Source of the DNA: Pseudomonas umsongensis
Lineage (GTDB): Bacteria > Pseudomonadota > Gammaproteobacteria > Pseudomonadales > Pseudomonadaceae
Assembly: GCF_002236105.1 (NCBI RefSeq)
Contig: NZ_NIWU01000001.1
Span: 1,302,001-1,366,000 of the forward strand
Reading direction: 5' to 3'
Length of the DNA stretch: 64,000 bases
The notes beneath the pieces are model-generated. The model was not told where the DNA came from and did not search any database. It was given only the letters and a program-made list of their open reading frames with translations. Of the stretch, positions 8,366 through 16,862 are shown piece by piece (within the stretch, counting starts at the first letter, position 1; the number at the start of each line of letters is the position of its first letter). A program made the translations under genes and the position numbers.

Positions 8366-10702
8366 TTACTGGGTGACCACCCTGGCGTCCTGTTCACGGA
8401 TGGTCTGGGCCTGATAGTCCGGGTCCGCCAGGATCTGTTGCTCGGTGAACGGCAACACACTGAGCTGCTTCTTCGAAAAAGCCAGCGTCTGGTCCCGCGA
8501 GTATTTCGAGGCTGGATCGCTCGACAGCGAAAATGCCAGCAGCCCCTTGGCCTGCGGGCCCTTTTCATCGAACGTCACCACTTGCAGGTAGCTGGTGCCG
8601 CTGACCACTTCGCGTTTGCCGTCGGTCCTGGGCACGCTCTGGATGGCGTTGTAGACGCCCAACGTACCCGGCCCGCCATGGATCGGCGTTTGCTCCCCAC
8701 CGCTGCTGACCACTTGGACATCGCCCCAGCGGGCATCTTTCCTGAGCCCTGACGCCTGGACCTGCTCTACCGATGCCAGCATCGCTTGACGCAACGCCTG
8801 CGCCACCTGTGGACGATCAACCGCCACGCCTCTCGGCGTGTGTTGCGGGTCCAGCGGATCGAACGCCACGCGCCAGGCATCGGGCACCTGATCCAGCGCC
8901 TCCATGACATTCTGGAAATGCACGAAGCCCATGCCGCTGTCGAGGTTGGCCTTGCGATCCCAGGCCTTGAGGCTGGCACACAGCGGCGCCAGCGCCTGCG
9001 CATCGGCCCCCAGGTCGGCCGCGCAGAATTGCAACAGGTCCGGCATCACTTGCGCCGCCTGATACACCTGGTCATCCAGCACCATCTGTTGCAGATCCGC
9101 CGCCGCGATCGGCCCGGACTGGGCCAGTGAACCCAAGCGATCCAGGGCGAACCGCGCGCGCAGCCCCAAGGGTTGGCCGTCCTGGCTGATCAATGGCGAG
9201 AACCCGGTGAGCGGCTGCGCCGGGTTGGCCAGCCAAGCCGAATCATTGGAATGCTGCACGAAGTCCTTGCGCAGCAATTGCGGCAATTGGCTTGCGGCAT
9301 AAATGCCTTTTTGTGCGGCGTGCGGGTCGATGTCCCAGGCGCAGGCGCTGTTTGAACCGTCGAGGATGATCATCTGCAAGCCGATTCGTGGATCACTGCA
9401 CTGCGCGAGTTTTTCGATGCTCACGTTCGGCACCACCGACAGGTTCATGTACAGCGTCTGGCCCTGATCGTCCGCCGCCAGGGTGTTGACCCACGGGATG
9501 CCCTGGATTTCATGGACCGAAGCCTGGAACTCCTTGAGGCTGCCGGCACGGTTCATGGCGTACCACTGCTGCAACACCCGGCCATTGTCCAGGTTGGCAT
9601 CGCGCAAGCTATAGGCGAATTGATTATCCCAATCCAGCTTGCCCGGCCATTGCACAATCGGGCCAAATTGCGAGCTGTACACCACGTGGGACACCGCTTT
9701 GACCGTGCCATCCGGCTGTTTGAGGTCAACCGTCAGCGTCTGTTTGTGCATTGGCAGCGATTGGCCATCGAGCAGGTAACGGGACGGATCCTTGGGATCG
9801 AGCTGCAGTCGATACAGCGTGAAGTGTTTGGACGAATCCACCGTGTGGGTCCAGGCCAGGTGCTGGTTGAAGCCGATATTGATCAACGGCAATCCAGGCA
9901 ATGCGGCGCCCATGACGTCCAGTTTGCCAGGGATGGTCAGGTGCATCTGGTAGAAACGCATCCCGCCGACCCACGGAAAATGCGGGTTGGCCAGCAACAT
10001 GCCGCGTCCGTTGAAGGAACGCTCGCTGCCCACCGCCACCGCGTTGCTGCCGCGATCGAGGGCAAAGCGCTGCAAGCGTAAAGCGGCCACCTGGAAAGAA
10101 GCCTGCTCATGGCCAGTTGCGGCGACCGCGGCCGGCGGCGTCGCACCCGCCAGGGCTTCGGCGAACTGCCCGACGCCGCCCTCGACCAGCAAGCGCCGGG
10201 TCAGCTTGACCAGATCCATCGCGGTGATGTCCCGCACCCAATCGCCCTGGCACTGCGGCGGCAGGCCCCGCGCCCGACGCTCGTCCAGGGAACGGTTGTA
10301 ACCGGCCACATAACCTTCCATCAGCTGCCGCACTTCGAGGGGTTGCGCCTGCCAGAAAGCATCGACCGCCTGCGGGGTGTTCAACCAGGTGAAAAACAGA
10401 TCGCTGACGCGGTTTTCACGCCCTTCGACGGTGGACGGGTCCGGACCGAAGAACCGTGAACGTTGACCGTTCACCGTGGCGATCTCGTTGGCCAGCAAAC
10501 ACAGGTTATCCTGAGCGTAGGCATAGCCGATGCCGTAACCGAGCCCCCGCTCGTTTTCGGCTCGAATATGCGGCACACCGAAACTGGTGCGGCGGATATC
10601 GGCACTCGCCTGCCCAGGCAGGTTGTGTGCGTTCGCCGCAAGGCTCAGCCCGAGAAATACACCCGCCAGGCTTATCCTGGCTAACTGGCTGGAAATAATC
10701 AC
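8366..10702 (-). CDS. pvdQ: acyl-homoserine-lactone / pyoverdine-precursor acylase PvdQ
   Basis: An Ntn-hydrolase precursor of the penicillin acylase family. It has a signal peptide (LARISLAGVFLGLSLAANA), an alpha chain with RRTSFGVPHIRAENERGLGYGIGYAYAQDN, a linker and a beta chain starting at the catalytic Ser219 in DRGSNAVAVGSERS. Later landmarks are QGIPWVNTLAADDQG and DFVQHSNDSAW. PvdQ removes the fatty acyl chain from pyoverdine precursors in the periplasm and can also cleave long-chain AHLs. The GTG at 10702 was preferred because AGGAG (10712-10708 on the minus strand) precedes it. A GTG 30 bp upstream has no ribosome site. A PvdS-type box lies 64 bp upstream. Confidence 0.92.
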   Translation of the reverse strand: MIISSQLARISLAGVFLGLSLAANAHNLPGQASADIRRTSFGVPHIRAENERGLGYGIGYAYAQDNLCLLANEIATVNGQRSRFFGPDPSTVEGRENRVSDLFFTWLNTPQAVDAFWQAQPLEVRQLMEGYVAGYNRSLDERRARGLPPQCQGDWVRDITAMDLVKLTRRLLVEGGVGQFAEALAGATPPAAVAATGHEQASFQVAALRLQRFALDRGSNAVAVGSERSFNGRGMLLANPHFPWVGGMRFYQMHLTIPGKLDVMGAALPGLPLINIGFNQHLAWTHTVDSSKHFTLYRLQLDPKDPSRYLLDGQSLPMHKQTLTVDLKQPDGTVKAVSHVVYSSQFGPIVQWPGKLDWDNQFAYSLRDANLDNGRVLQQWYAMNRAGSLKEFQASVHEIQGIPWVNTLAADDQGQTLYMNLSVVPNVSIEKLAQCSDPRIGLQMIILDGSNSACAWDIDPHAAQKGIYAASQLPQLLRKDFVQHSNDSAWLANPAQPLTGFSPLISQDGQPLGLRARFALDRLGSLAQSGPIAAADLQQMVLDDQVYQAAQVMPDLLQFCAADLGADAQALAPLCASLKAWDRKANLDSGMGFVHFQNVMEALDQVPDAWRVAFDPLDPQHTPRGVAVDRPQVAQALRQAMLASVEQVQASGLRKDARWGDVQVVSSGGEQTPIHGGPGTLGVYNAIQSVPRTDGKREVVSGTSYLQVVTFDEKGPQAKGLLAFSLSSDPASKYSRDQTLAFSKKQLSVLPFTEQQILADPDYQAQTIREQDARVVTQ

Positions 10703-10765
10703 ACTCGCTCCTGATCGAAAAACGATGGTCACAGTTCTGCGTACAGACTGCGCATCCTGTTAGGG

Positions 10766-10788
10766 ACGAAGCAAACGACGAAAATTTA
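10766..10788 (-). promoter_or_regulatory. PvdS-type iron-starvation box for pvdQ
   Basis: Read on the minus strand, TAAAT (10788-10784), 15 bases, then CGT (10768-10766). This fits the established PvdS promoter pattern TAAAT-N15 to 17-CGT. The box lies about 64 bp upstream of the chosen pvdQ start and points toward it, indicating iron-starvation expression together with pyoverdine genes. Confidence 0.65.
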
Positions 10789-10957
10789 GGAGACTGGATG
10801 GCGGTCGCGGACCGCATTTCAACGCCACCTTACACAGTGGTCACATCATGACGACGAAATTTCTACATTTAAGTCTTCATGATTTGGGTCGCTCATGCGT
10901 CTGTAAGGCAAGAGCGCCCAATTTTTCCCGATCAGGCTCTGAAAAGGAGTTTTTGCA

Positions 10958-11329
10958 ATGTACAACTCGCAACTGCCAACGGACGGTAGCAAAGCGCCAA
11001 AGGGCACTTCCATTGGGGTCGGTGTTTTCGACCAGCGTACCGAGCGCCACGGCAACGAGCGCATCCGCATCCTGCTCAAGAGCTTTGGCCTGCGAACCAG
11101 TCTGATTCGCCTGAAAGTCATCGACGCCTTGCTGTCGGCCGCCGAGAACGACCGCAGCCTGGGCGTGCGCGGCGTGCACACGCAGTTGCTGGAACTGGAT
11201 ATTCCCTTATCGTTCCTGAGTGTGCGCGAAGTGTTGAAACGCCTGTGCAGCGAAGGCGTGATTGTCCTCAATGCGGACAAGAGCTACAGCCTCCACCCAC
11301 GCGCCGTCGCCCTGCTGCACCACGACTGA
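10958..11329 (+). CDS. small Fur-like winged-helix protein (PA2384-like iron regulator)
   Basis: 123 residues with a winged-helix core (RIRILLKSFGLRTSLIRLKVIDALL ... SVREVLKRLCSEGVIV, shown in part), matching the DNA-binding half of Fur-type regulators. It has no Fur dimerisation domain and no His/Cys metal sites, so it is much shorter than Fur (~135 aa with metal sites). In P. aeruginosa a gene of this kind (PA2384, implicated in iron regulation) sits beside pvdQ, and the same synteny is seen here, with the two genes divergent. AAAGGAG (10942-10948) precedes the ATG. Confidence 0.75.
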   Translation: MYNSQLPTDGSKAPKGTSIGVGVFDQRTERHGNERIRILLKSFGLRTSLIRLKVIDALLSAAENDRSLGVRGVHTQLLELDIPLSFLSVREVLKRLCSEGVIVLNADKSYSLHPRAVALLHHD

Positions 11330-11352
11330 TCGAGCCAGGCCCGGCGCGTCGC

Positions 11353-11541
11353 TCAGGGCTTGACCTTGCGGCGCATCATGCCGTTGACGACCACCACGAC
11401 CACCGCCACGCCAATGGCGATGTACTGGAACAGTTTTTCACTGATGACACCGGTGTTCTGCAAATACGAAAGGCCAAACATGATTCCCAGTACCACGAGG
11501 GAGATCAGAATCGAGTATTTCAAACGTTGCGATTGAGTCAT
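11353..11541 (-). CDS. small two-span inner-membrane protein (62 aa)
   Basis: The sequence has two hydrophobic helices (YSILISLVVLGIMFGLSYL and FQYIAIGVAVVVVVVNGMM) joined by a short polar loop, with a basic C-terminus (RRKVKP). No named family was recognised. It is convergent with the Fur-like gene, with a 23-bp gap. The amino-acid pattern and a GAATTACC-like upstream site support expression, but the function is unknown. Confidence 0.6.
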   Translation of the reverse strand: MTQSQRLKYSILISLVVLGIMFGLSYLQNTGVISEKLFQYIAIGVAVVVVVVNGMMRRKVKP

Positions 11542-11921
11542 TGGTAATTCCTGAAGCTGAAAATATGTATCCGCTGTGTATCCATCAAACGGGGGCTTAT
11601 GTTACAGCCGATGAAGATTTTTAGCTTTATCGCGGCGAAGGCGGCCTGACAGCCGCCCCATGTGTGATCGTACCCATGCTCTGCGTGGGAGTTCCTCCAG
11701 GGACGCTCGGCGTTCCGCTGACGACGCATGACGTGAGCCGTGTGCAACGGGTGCGGCCGCCAACCTGACAAACTTGTCATCTTCCCCTCATCCGCCTGAC
11801 AACTTTGATCTACGATAATAAGGCCAAGCAACTCGGTAGCACTTCGAAACACACTCGCAGCGCCTACCCGCAAAAAACCCTCAAAATATGATTTTCGCCC
11901 GCAACCCGAGACCCTTCCCTC
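11542..11921. other. intergenic region, 380 bp, with a degenerate dispersed repeat
   Basis: No gene was found. Bases ~11666-11722 (gatcgtacccatgctctgcg, then a ggacgctcggcgttcc stretch) resemble the second class of dispersed repeat seen at 27418-27530 and 41989-42019. The part nearest the DUF411 gene is more AT-rich (ctacgataataaggcc at ~11811-11826) and may hold its promoter. Confidence 0.5.
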
Positions 11922-12368
11922 ATGCGAACTCATTTACGTCTGGCTGCCTTGGGCGCCCTGTTGATTTCCTCCCCGGCCCAAGCCGCCGACCTGATCCCGA
12001 TCGAGGTCCATCGTGATGCCAATTGCGGTTGCTGCAAGAAATGGATCAGCCATCTCGAAGCCAATGGCTTCAAGGTAGAAGACCACGTCGAAAGCAACAT
12101 GAGCGAGTTCAAGCAACAACACGGCGTACCACCGCGCCTGGCCTCGTGCCACACCGGCTTGATCAACGGCAAATTCGTAGAAGGCCATGTGCCAGCCGAT
12201 CAAGTACTGGCCCTGAGCAAACGCGATGACCTGTTGGGTGTTGCCGCCCCTGGCATGCCCATGGGCTCGCCGGGCATGGAAATGGACGGCATGAGCGATG
12301 CCTATCAGGTGATCGGCCTGAAAAAGGACGGTACGGATGTGGTGGTGGCGGACTACCCCGCCCATTGA
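11922..12368 (+). CDS. periplasmic DUF411 metal-binding protein (CopG-like)
   Basis: 148 residues with a signal peptide (LAALGALLISSPAQAA). The mature protein begins with a thioredoxin-like strand and the cysteine cluster NCGCCKKW, then a single Cys in RLASCHTG. The tail is methionine-rich (PGMPMGSPGMEMDGM), as in copper-handling proteins. DUF411 proteins occur in copper-resistance clusters, so copper binding in the periplasm is the likely role. No other copper genes are adjacent. The stop overlaps the TTG start of the next gene, so the two are probably co-transcribed. Confidence 0.8.
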   Translation: MRTHLRLAALGALLISSPAQAADLIPIEVHRDANCGCCKKWISHLEANGFKVEDHVESNMSEFKQQHGVPPRLASCHTGLINGKFVEGHVPADQVLALSKRDDLLGVAAPGMPMGSPGMEMDGMSDAYQVIGLKKDGTDVVVADYPAH

Positions 12369-12802
12369 TTTTCACTGCCTGCTTCGGCTTGTTCCTGGCG
12401 GCATTCGGTGCCGCGACTTTACTGCCGCTGCAGTCCGAAGCAGTGCTGGTCGGGCTGATACTCAGCGATCGGTACTGGCTGTGGTTGCTGCTGGCTGTCG
12501 CCACGCTGGGCAACGTCCTCGGTTCAGTGGTGAACTGGTGGCTGGGGCGCGCCATCGAGCGCTTTCGGGACCGGCGCTGGTTCCCGGTCAGCGCCAGGCA
12601 CCTGGAAAACGCCCGTCGTCACTATCAACGTTACGGCCACTGGTCGTTACTGCTCAGTTGGCTGCCGGTGATCGGAGACCCACTGACCCTGGTGGCCGGC
12701 GTCATGCGCGAGCCGCTGGGGCGTTTCCTGTTGATCGTGACCCTGGCCAAGGGCGCCCGTTATGGCGCAGTGGCGTTGGCCACCCTGGGGTGGATGAGTT
12801 GA
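12365..12802 (+). CDS. DedA/YqaA-family small inner-membrane protein
   Basis: 145 residues with several hydrophobic spans. The family signature is visible as GNVLGSVVNWWLGR, RRHYQRYGHWSLLLSWLPVIGDPLTLVAG and the conserved arginine before GRFL. YqaA/DedA proteins are membrane transport or lipid-scramblase-like proteins. No ATG or GTG lies near the 5' end of the frame. The TTG at 12365 overlaps the stop of the DUF411 gene by four bases and is the likely start, implying translational coupling. Confidence 0.75.
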   Translation: MIFTACFGLFLAAFGAATLLPLQSEAVLVGLILSDRYWLWLLLAVATLGNVLGSVVNWWLGRAIERFRDRRWFPVSARHLENARRHYQRYGHWSLLLSWLPVIGDPLTLVAGVMREPLGRFLLIVTLAKGARYGAVALATLGWMS

Positions 12803-12885
12803 ACCAAGTGCCGCGGCGATTGCCTGTTTAATGTCGCCCTAATCGTGCCGATCCAGCATCGGCGGATTTTCAACGGAGTTCATCC

Positions 12886-13908
12886 ATGCCCCTTACCCGC
12901 TCATGCTGGCTGCCCGGCCTGCTGCTGACCGCCGCCATGCCCGCCATCGCTGCCGAGGGCCCGGTCTACGGACCGGAGCTGCAAGGCTTCGAATACCCCT
13001 ACACCCTCAAGCATTTTGCGTTCGAGTCCCAGGGCAAATCCCTGCAAATGGGCTACATGGACGTGGCAGCCCATGGCAAGGCCAACGGCCGCAGCGTGGT
13101 GCTGATGCACGGCAAGAACTTCTGCGGCGCCACCTGGGAAACCTCGATCAAGGCCCTGAGCGACGCCGGCTACCGGGTCATTGCCCCGGATCAGATCGGC
13201 TTCTGCACGTCCAGCAAACCGGACAATTATCAGTACACCTTCCAGCAACTGGCGAGCAACACCCAGCAACTGCTCAAGGCCCTCGGCATCCAGAAAGCCA
13301 GCTTGCTCGGACATTCCACCGGCGGCATGCTCGCCACCCGCTATGCGCTGCAATATCCCGAACAGGTCGACCAGCTTGCGATGGTGAACCCGATCGGCCT
13401 GGAAGACTGGAAAGCCCTCGGCGTGCCTTATCGCACGGTCGATCAATGGTATGAGCGCGAACTGAAGGTGACAGCCGAAGGCATCCACGACTACCAGCGC
13501 AACACCTATTATGATGGCCGCTGGAAGCCCGAATTCGACCGCTGGGTAGACATGTACGCCGGCATGGCCAAGGGCCCTGGAAAAAACCAGGTCGCCTGGA
13601 ACTCGGCTTTGATCTACGACATGATTTTCACCCAACCGGTCTACTACGAGTTCAAGGACCTGAAGGTGCCGACCTTGCTGCTGATCGGCACCGCCGACAC
13701 CACGGCGATCAACAAGGACATCGCGCCCCCCGAGGTCAAGGCGAAAATCGGTCATTACGACTTGCTCGGCAAGCAGGTGGCGAAACTGATTCCCCAATCG
13801 ACCCTGGTCGAATTCCCCGGCATGGGGCACGCGCCGCAGATGGAAGAGCCGGCGCAATTTCACAAGGCCTTGCTTGGCTGGCTGGACAAAACCAACCCCG
13901 TTCCTTGA
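12886..13908 (+). CDS. secreted alpha/beta-hydrolase
   Basis: 340 residues with a signal peptide (WLPGLLLTAAMPAIAA). The fold landmarks are in order: oxyanion region VVLMHGKNFCGATWE, VIAPDQIGFCTSSKP, nucleophile elbow GHSTGGM, acid region LLIGTADTTA and terminal GMGHAPQMEEP for the catalytic His. The substrate cannot be told from sequence. Periplasmic ester, epoxide or lactone hydrolysis is possible. The next gene (hydroxyacid dehydrogenase) starts 14 bp after the stop, so the pair is probably an operon. AACGGAG precedes the ATG. Confidence 0.85.
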   Translation: MPLTRSCWLPGLLLTAAMPAIAAEGPVYGPELQGFEYPYTLKHFAFESQGKSLQMGYMDVAAHGKANGRSVVLMHGKNFCGATWETSIKALSDAGYRVIAPDQIGFCTSSKPDNYQYTFQQLASNTQQLLKALGIQKASLLGHSTGGMLATRYALQYPEQVDQLAMVNPIGLEDWKALGVPYRTVDQWYERELKVTAEGIHDYQRNTYYDGRWKPEFDRWVDMYAGMAKGPGKNQVAWNSALIYDMIFTQPVYYEFKDLKVPTLLLIGTADTTAINKDIAPPEVKAKIGHYDLLGKQVAKLIPQSTLVEFPGMGHAPQMEEPAQFHKALLGWLDKTNPVP

Positions 13909-13921
13909 TGAGGTAAGGCTG

Positions 13922-14875
13922 ATGGCGGTACAGATTGCAGTGATCGATGATTGGCAGGATGTGGCCCGCGACGTGGTGGACTGGTCGGCGCTGGAGACCA
14001 TCGGCCAGGTCGCGTTCATCCACGACTACCCCGCTGACAACCCGACCCTGGCCGCGCGCCTGGGCGAGTTTGAAGTGATCTGCGTGATGCGCGAGCGCAC
14101 GCGCTTCGACGAAGACCTGCTGCGCCGCTTACCCAATCTCAAGCTGCTGGTGACCGGTGGCATGCGCAATGCCGCCCTCGACCTCAAGGCCGCTGCTGCG
14201 CTCGGCATTCAGGTCTGTGGCACCGACAGCTATAAACATGCCGCGCCGGAGCTGACCTGGGCACTGATCATGGCCGCAACCCGCAACCTGGTGGTCGAAG
14301 CCAACGCCTTGCGCGCCGGAAAGTGGCAGCAAGGCCTCGGTGGCGATCTGCATGGCAAGACCCTGGCGATCCTGGGCCTGGGCAGCATTGGCCAACGGGT
14401 CGCCCGCTTCGGCCAGGCGTTCGGCATGCGGGTCATCGCCTGGAGTGAAAACCTCAACGCCGAACGCGCCGCCGAGTTCGACGTAACCTACGTCAGCAAG
14501 CAGCAATTGTTCGAGCAGGCCGACGTGTTGTCGGTGCACCTGGTGCTCAGTGAGCGCAGCCGTGGCATGGTGGACGCGCAGGCGTTGGCATGGATGAAGC
14601 CCACGGCGCTACTGGTCAACACCGCGCGCGGGCCGATTGTCGATGAAGCGGCGCTGATCAAGGCCCTGCAGAAACAACGCCTGGGTGGCGCGGCGCTGGA
14701 CGTGTTCGAGCAAGAGCCCCTGCCCGCGCATCATCCGTTCAGAACCCTGGACAACGTGCTGGCAACGCCCCACGTCGGGTACGTCAGCCAGCAAAATTAC
14801 CATCTATTCTTTGCGCAGATGATTGAGGACATCCAGGCTTGGGCGGCGGGAAAACCGATGCGTCTACTGAGTTGA
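13922..14875 (+). CDS. D-2-hydroxyacid dehydrogenase family protein
   Basis: 317 residues. The NAD-binding Rossmann motif GLGSIGQRVARFGQAFGMRV, then VNTARGPIVDE (catalytic Arg) and LDVFEQEPLPAHHPF...TPHVGY (Glu and His of the relay), place it among the D-2-hydroxyacid dehydrogenases (phosphoglycerate or glyoxylate reductase type). The ATG at 13922 has AGGTAAGG upstream. An earlier in-frame ATG lies inside the hydrolase gene. The substrate is unknown. Placement behind a hydrolase suggests that the two act in one short pathway. Confidence 0.85.
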   Translation: MAVQIAVIDDWQDVARDVVDWSALETIGQVAFIHDYPADNPTLAARLGEFEVICVMRERTRFDEDLLRRLPNLKLLVTGGMRNAALDLKAAAALGIQVCGTDSYKHAAPELTWALIMAATRNLVVEANALRAGKWQQGLGGDLHGKTLAILGLGSIGQRVARFGQAFGMRVIAWSENLNAERAAEFDVTYVSKQQLFEQADVLSVHLVLSERSRGMVDAQALAWMKPTALLVNTARGPIVDEAALIKALQKQRLGGAALDVFEQEPLPAHHPFRTLDNVLATPHVGYVSQQNYHLFFAQMIEDIQAWAAGKPMRLLS

Positions 14876-15013
14876 CAGCGCCCGGTAACCTGGAGCTTTT
14901 GTTGCAGAAAATCGCCAAAAAAAACGAATAAATGTTCAGGCCGAGGTGTTTATGTTTCGCATGAAGGGTCATCAGCCCTTCTCAACGTTTTCGGCCCGTT
15001 CGGAGCATTGCCC

Positions 15014-15547
15014 ATGAATCGCCGTCTCTCGATTGTTACTGCATCGCTGGTGCTTGCCGTCGCGCTGTCCAGTTCCCTGGCATGGGCCAACGGCGAGGAA
15101 GATACCCCTGCCAAACCGCAGTGCCCTCGAGGGCAGGTGTTCGACAGCAAGGCACAAAGGTGCGTCAAGCAGACCAGCATGCTCTTGCCGGATGCCGACC
15201 GCACCGACTACGCCTATCAGCTGGCCAAGGACGGGCGTTACGAAGAAGCCTTGGCCCTGCTCGATACGCTCAAGCAACCCAACACTGCCAAGGCCTTGAA
15301 CTATCGGGGCTACGCCACGCGTAAACTGGGACGTACCGATGAAGGCATCGGTTATTACCTGCAGTCGGTCAAGCTTGATCCGCAATATGCGCTGGTTCGC
15401 GAGTACCTTGGCGAAGCCTATGTGATCAAGGGCCGGCTGGACCTCGCCCGGGAACAGTTGCAGCAGATCAAATCGATCTGCGGCAACACCACCTGCGAGC
15501 AATACCAGGACCTCGCCGAAGCCATCAACGCGTCATCGAAAACCTGA
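15014..15547 (+). CDS. exported TPR-repeat protein upstream of an ECF sigma factor
   Basis: 177 residues. It has a signal peptide (VTASLVLAVALSSSLAWA), a small Cys pair (CPRGQVFDSKAQRC) and then about three tetratricopeptide units (DYAYQLAKDGRYEEALALLD; KALNYRGYATRKLGRTDEGI; ALVREYLGEAYVIKGRLDLA). It ends with another Cys pair (CGNTTC). TPR proteins mediate protein contacts. The sigma-factor frame follows directly after the stop in the same reading frame, so it is probably the first gene of a TPR/sigma/anti-sigma operon. The ATG at 15014 was chosen over a TTG six bases earlier. Confidence 0.8.
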   Translation: MNRRLSIVTASLVLAVALSSSLAWANGEEDTPAKPQCPRGQVFDSKAQRCVKQTSMLLPDADRTDYAYQLAKDGRYEEALALLDTLKQPNTAKALNYRGYATRKLGRTDEGIGYYLQSVKLDPQYALVREYLGEAYVIKGRLDLAREQLQQIKSICGNTTCEQYQDLAEAINASSKT

Positions 15548-15557
15548 CAACCCGATT

Positions 15558-15574
15558 GGAGGGAGGTCGCTATC
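15558..15574 (+). promoter_or_regulatory. strong Shine-Dalgarno followed by an ATC codon
   Basis: GGAGGGAGGT (15558-15567) is among the strongest ribosome sites in the window, but no ATG, GTG or TTG follows it at normal distance. An in-frame ATC (15572-15574) does, five bases away. Translation from there gives ASDQDIRAELGQHLARLW, which joins smoothly to the sigma-factor frame. This suggests a rare start codon for the sigma gene. Confidence 0.5.
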
Positions 15575-15613
15575 GCCAGCGATCAGGACATTAGGGCAGA
15601 ACTGGGACAGCAC

Positions 15614-16099
15614 TTGGCGCGTCTGTGGCGTTACGGCTTGCTGTTGTCCCGACAACGGCATGTCGCCGAGGACCTGGTGCAGGCCACCTGCGTGCGGGCG
15701 CTCGAACGCGGCGGGCAATTTGAATCGGGCACGCGCATGGACCGTTGGCTGATGAGCATTCTGCATTCGATCTGGGTCAATGAAGTGCGAGCCCGCCGAG
15801 TGCACCAGGGCCAGGGCGTGGTGGATGCCGATCAAGCCCTGTCGTTCGATGGCGAACAAGCGGCACATACCCATGTTCGCGCCGCGCAGGTGATCCGGCG
15901 CGTAGAGGCGTTGCCCGAGGCCCAGCGCGAAACGGTGTTTCTGGCCTACGTCGAAGGCTTGTCCTACCGCGAGGTGGCCGATGTCCTGCAAGTCCCCATC
16001 GGCACCGTGATGAGCCGACTGGCCGCCGCCCGGCTGAAACTCGCCGAGTATCCGCCCCTGCACACGGTGCCGAACCCTTCCACCGGAGAACGTCGATGA
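15614..16099 (+). CDS. ECF-type RNA polymerase sigma factor
   Basis: Region sigma-2 is recognised by HVAEDLVQATCVRALERG and sigma-4 by ALPEAQRETVFLAYVEGLSYREVADVLQVPIGTVMSRLA (shown for description), an HTH typical of ECF factors. The first standard start codon in the frame is TTG 15614, which lacks a ribosome site and would cut off part of sigma-2. The natural N-terminus is probably at ATC 15572, giving 175 residues. The 3' end overlaps the anti-sigma gene by ATGA. Its regulon is unknown. Confidence 0.85.
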   Translation: MARLWRYGLLLSRQRHVAEDLVQATCVRALERGGQFESGTRMDRWLMSILHSIWVNEVRARRVHQGQGVVDADQALSFDGEQAAHTHVRAAQVIRRVEALPEAQRETVFLAYVEGLSYREVADVLQVPIGTVMSRLAAARLKLAEYPPLHTVPNPSTGERR

Positions 16100-16857
16100 A
16101 CGCGAAACTGTCGGATGAGCAACTGGTGGCCTACCTGGACAACCAGCTCGATGCCGAACAACGCAGCCGCATCGATGCCGCCCTCGCCGAAGACCCGATG
16201 CTCGGCCTGCGCCTGCAATGGCTAGACCGCAGCAGCATGCCGTTCAAGTCAGCTTACGACGAAGTGACTCGACAAGCCCCGGTCGAGCGCCTCCAAGCCA
16301 TGCTCGATACCCAGCCCGTCCCGACACGCCCTGCACTGAGTCGGCGCTGGTTCCTCGCGGCCGCCGCCGGATTGCTGGCGGGCGGTGTGCTGGCGGATCG
16401 TTTGTTCCTCGGTTGGCAAACCAGCCAGCAGACCCACAACTGGCGCGGGCTGGTCGCCGACTACATGGTGCTCTACGTACCGGAAACCCTCGACCATTTG
16501 CCCAGTGACGAAGCGACACAACTGGCGCAGCTACGCACCATCGACGCACGATTGGGCCTTAATCTGCTGCCGGCAAAACTGGCGTTGCCACGCGCCCAAT
16601 TCAAGCGCGCGCAAATCCTTGAATACGACGGCGTGGCTATCGCCCAGATCACCTACCTCGACCCGGTCCATGGGCCGATGGCGCTGTGCGTCACGCGCTC
16701 CAACAGTGGCAGCCGGCATTTTGCCAAAGAGCGACGGCACGGGATGAACATCGTGTATTGGTCGGATATGGAGCACGCGTGGATGCTGATCGGGCGTAAT
16801 TCGCCGGTGGATCTTGAGGAGATGGCCACGCAATTACGCACTCGGATCCGCGCCTGA
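16096..16857 (+). CDS. membrane anti-sigma factor
   Basis: 253 residues. The N-terminal ~75 residues (LSDEQLVAYLDNQLDAEQRSRID...) form the helical sigma-binding domain of anti-sigma factors, without a zinc HxxxCxxC motif. A span preceded by a twin arginine (SRRWFLAAAAGLLAGGVL, ~residues 82-99) follows. The C-terminal domain (residues ~115-253) is probably periplasmic. The gene overlaps the sigma factor by four bases, implying coupled production and sequestration of the sigma factor. The Tat-like RR next to the span may guide its insertion. Confidence 0.85.
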   Translation: MNAKLSDEQLVAYLDNQLDAEQRSRIDAALAEDPMLGLRLQWLDRSSMPFKSAYDEVTRQAPVERLQAMLDTQPVPTRPALSRRWFLAAAAGLLAGGVLADRLFLGWQTSQQTHNWRGLVADYMVLYVPETLDHLPSDEATQLAQLRTIDARLGLNLLPAKLALPRAQFKRAQILEYDGVAIAQITYLDPVHGPMALCVTRSNSGSRHFAKERRHGMNIVYWSDMEHAWMLIGRNSPVDLEEMATQLRTRIRA

Positions 16858-16862
16858 GCCTT

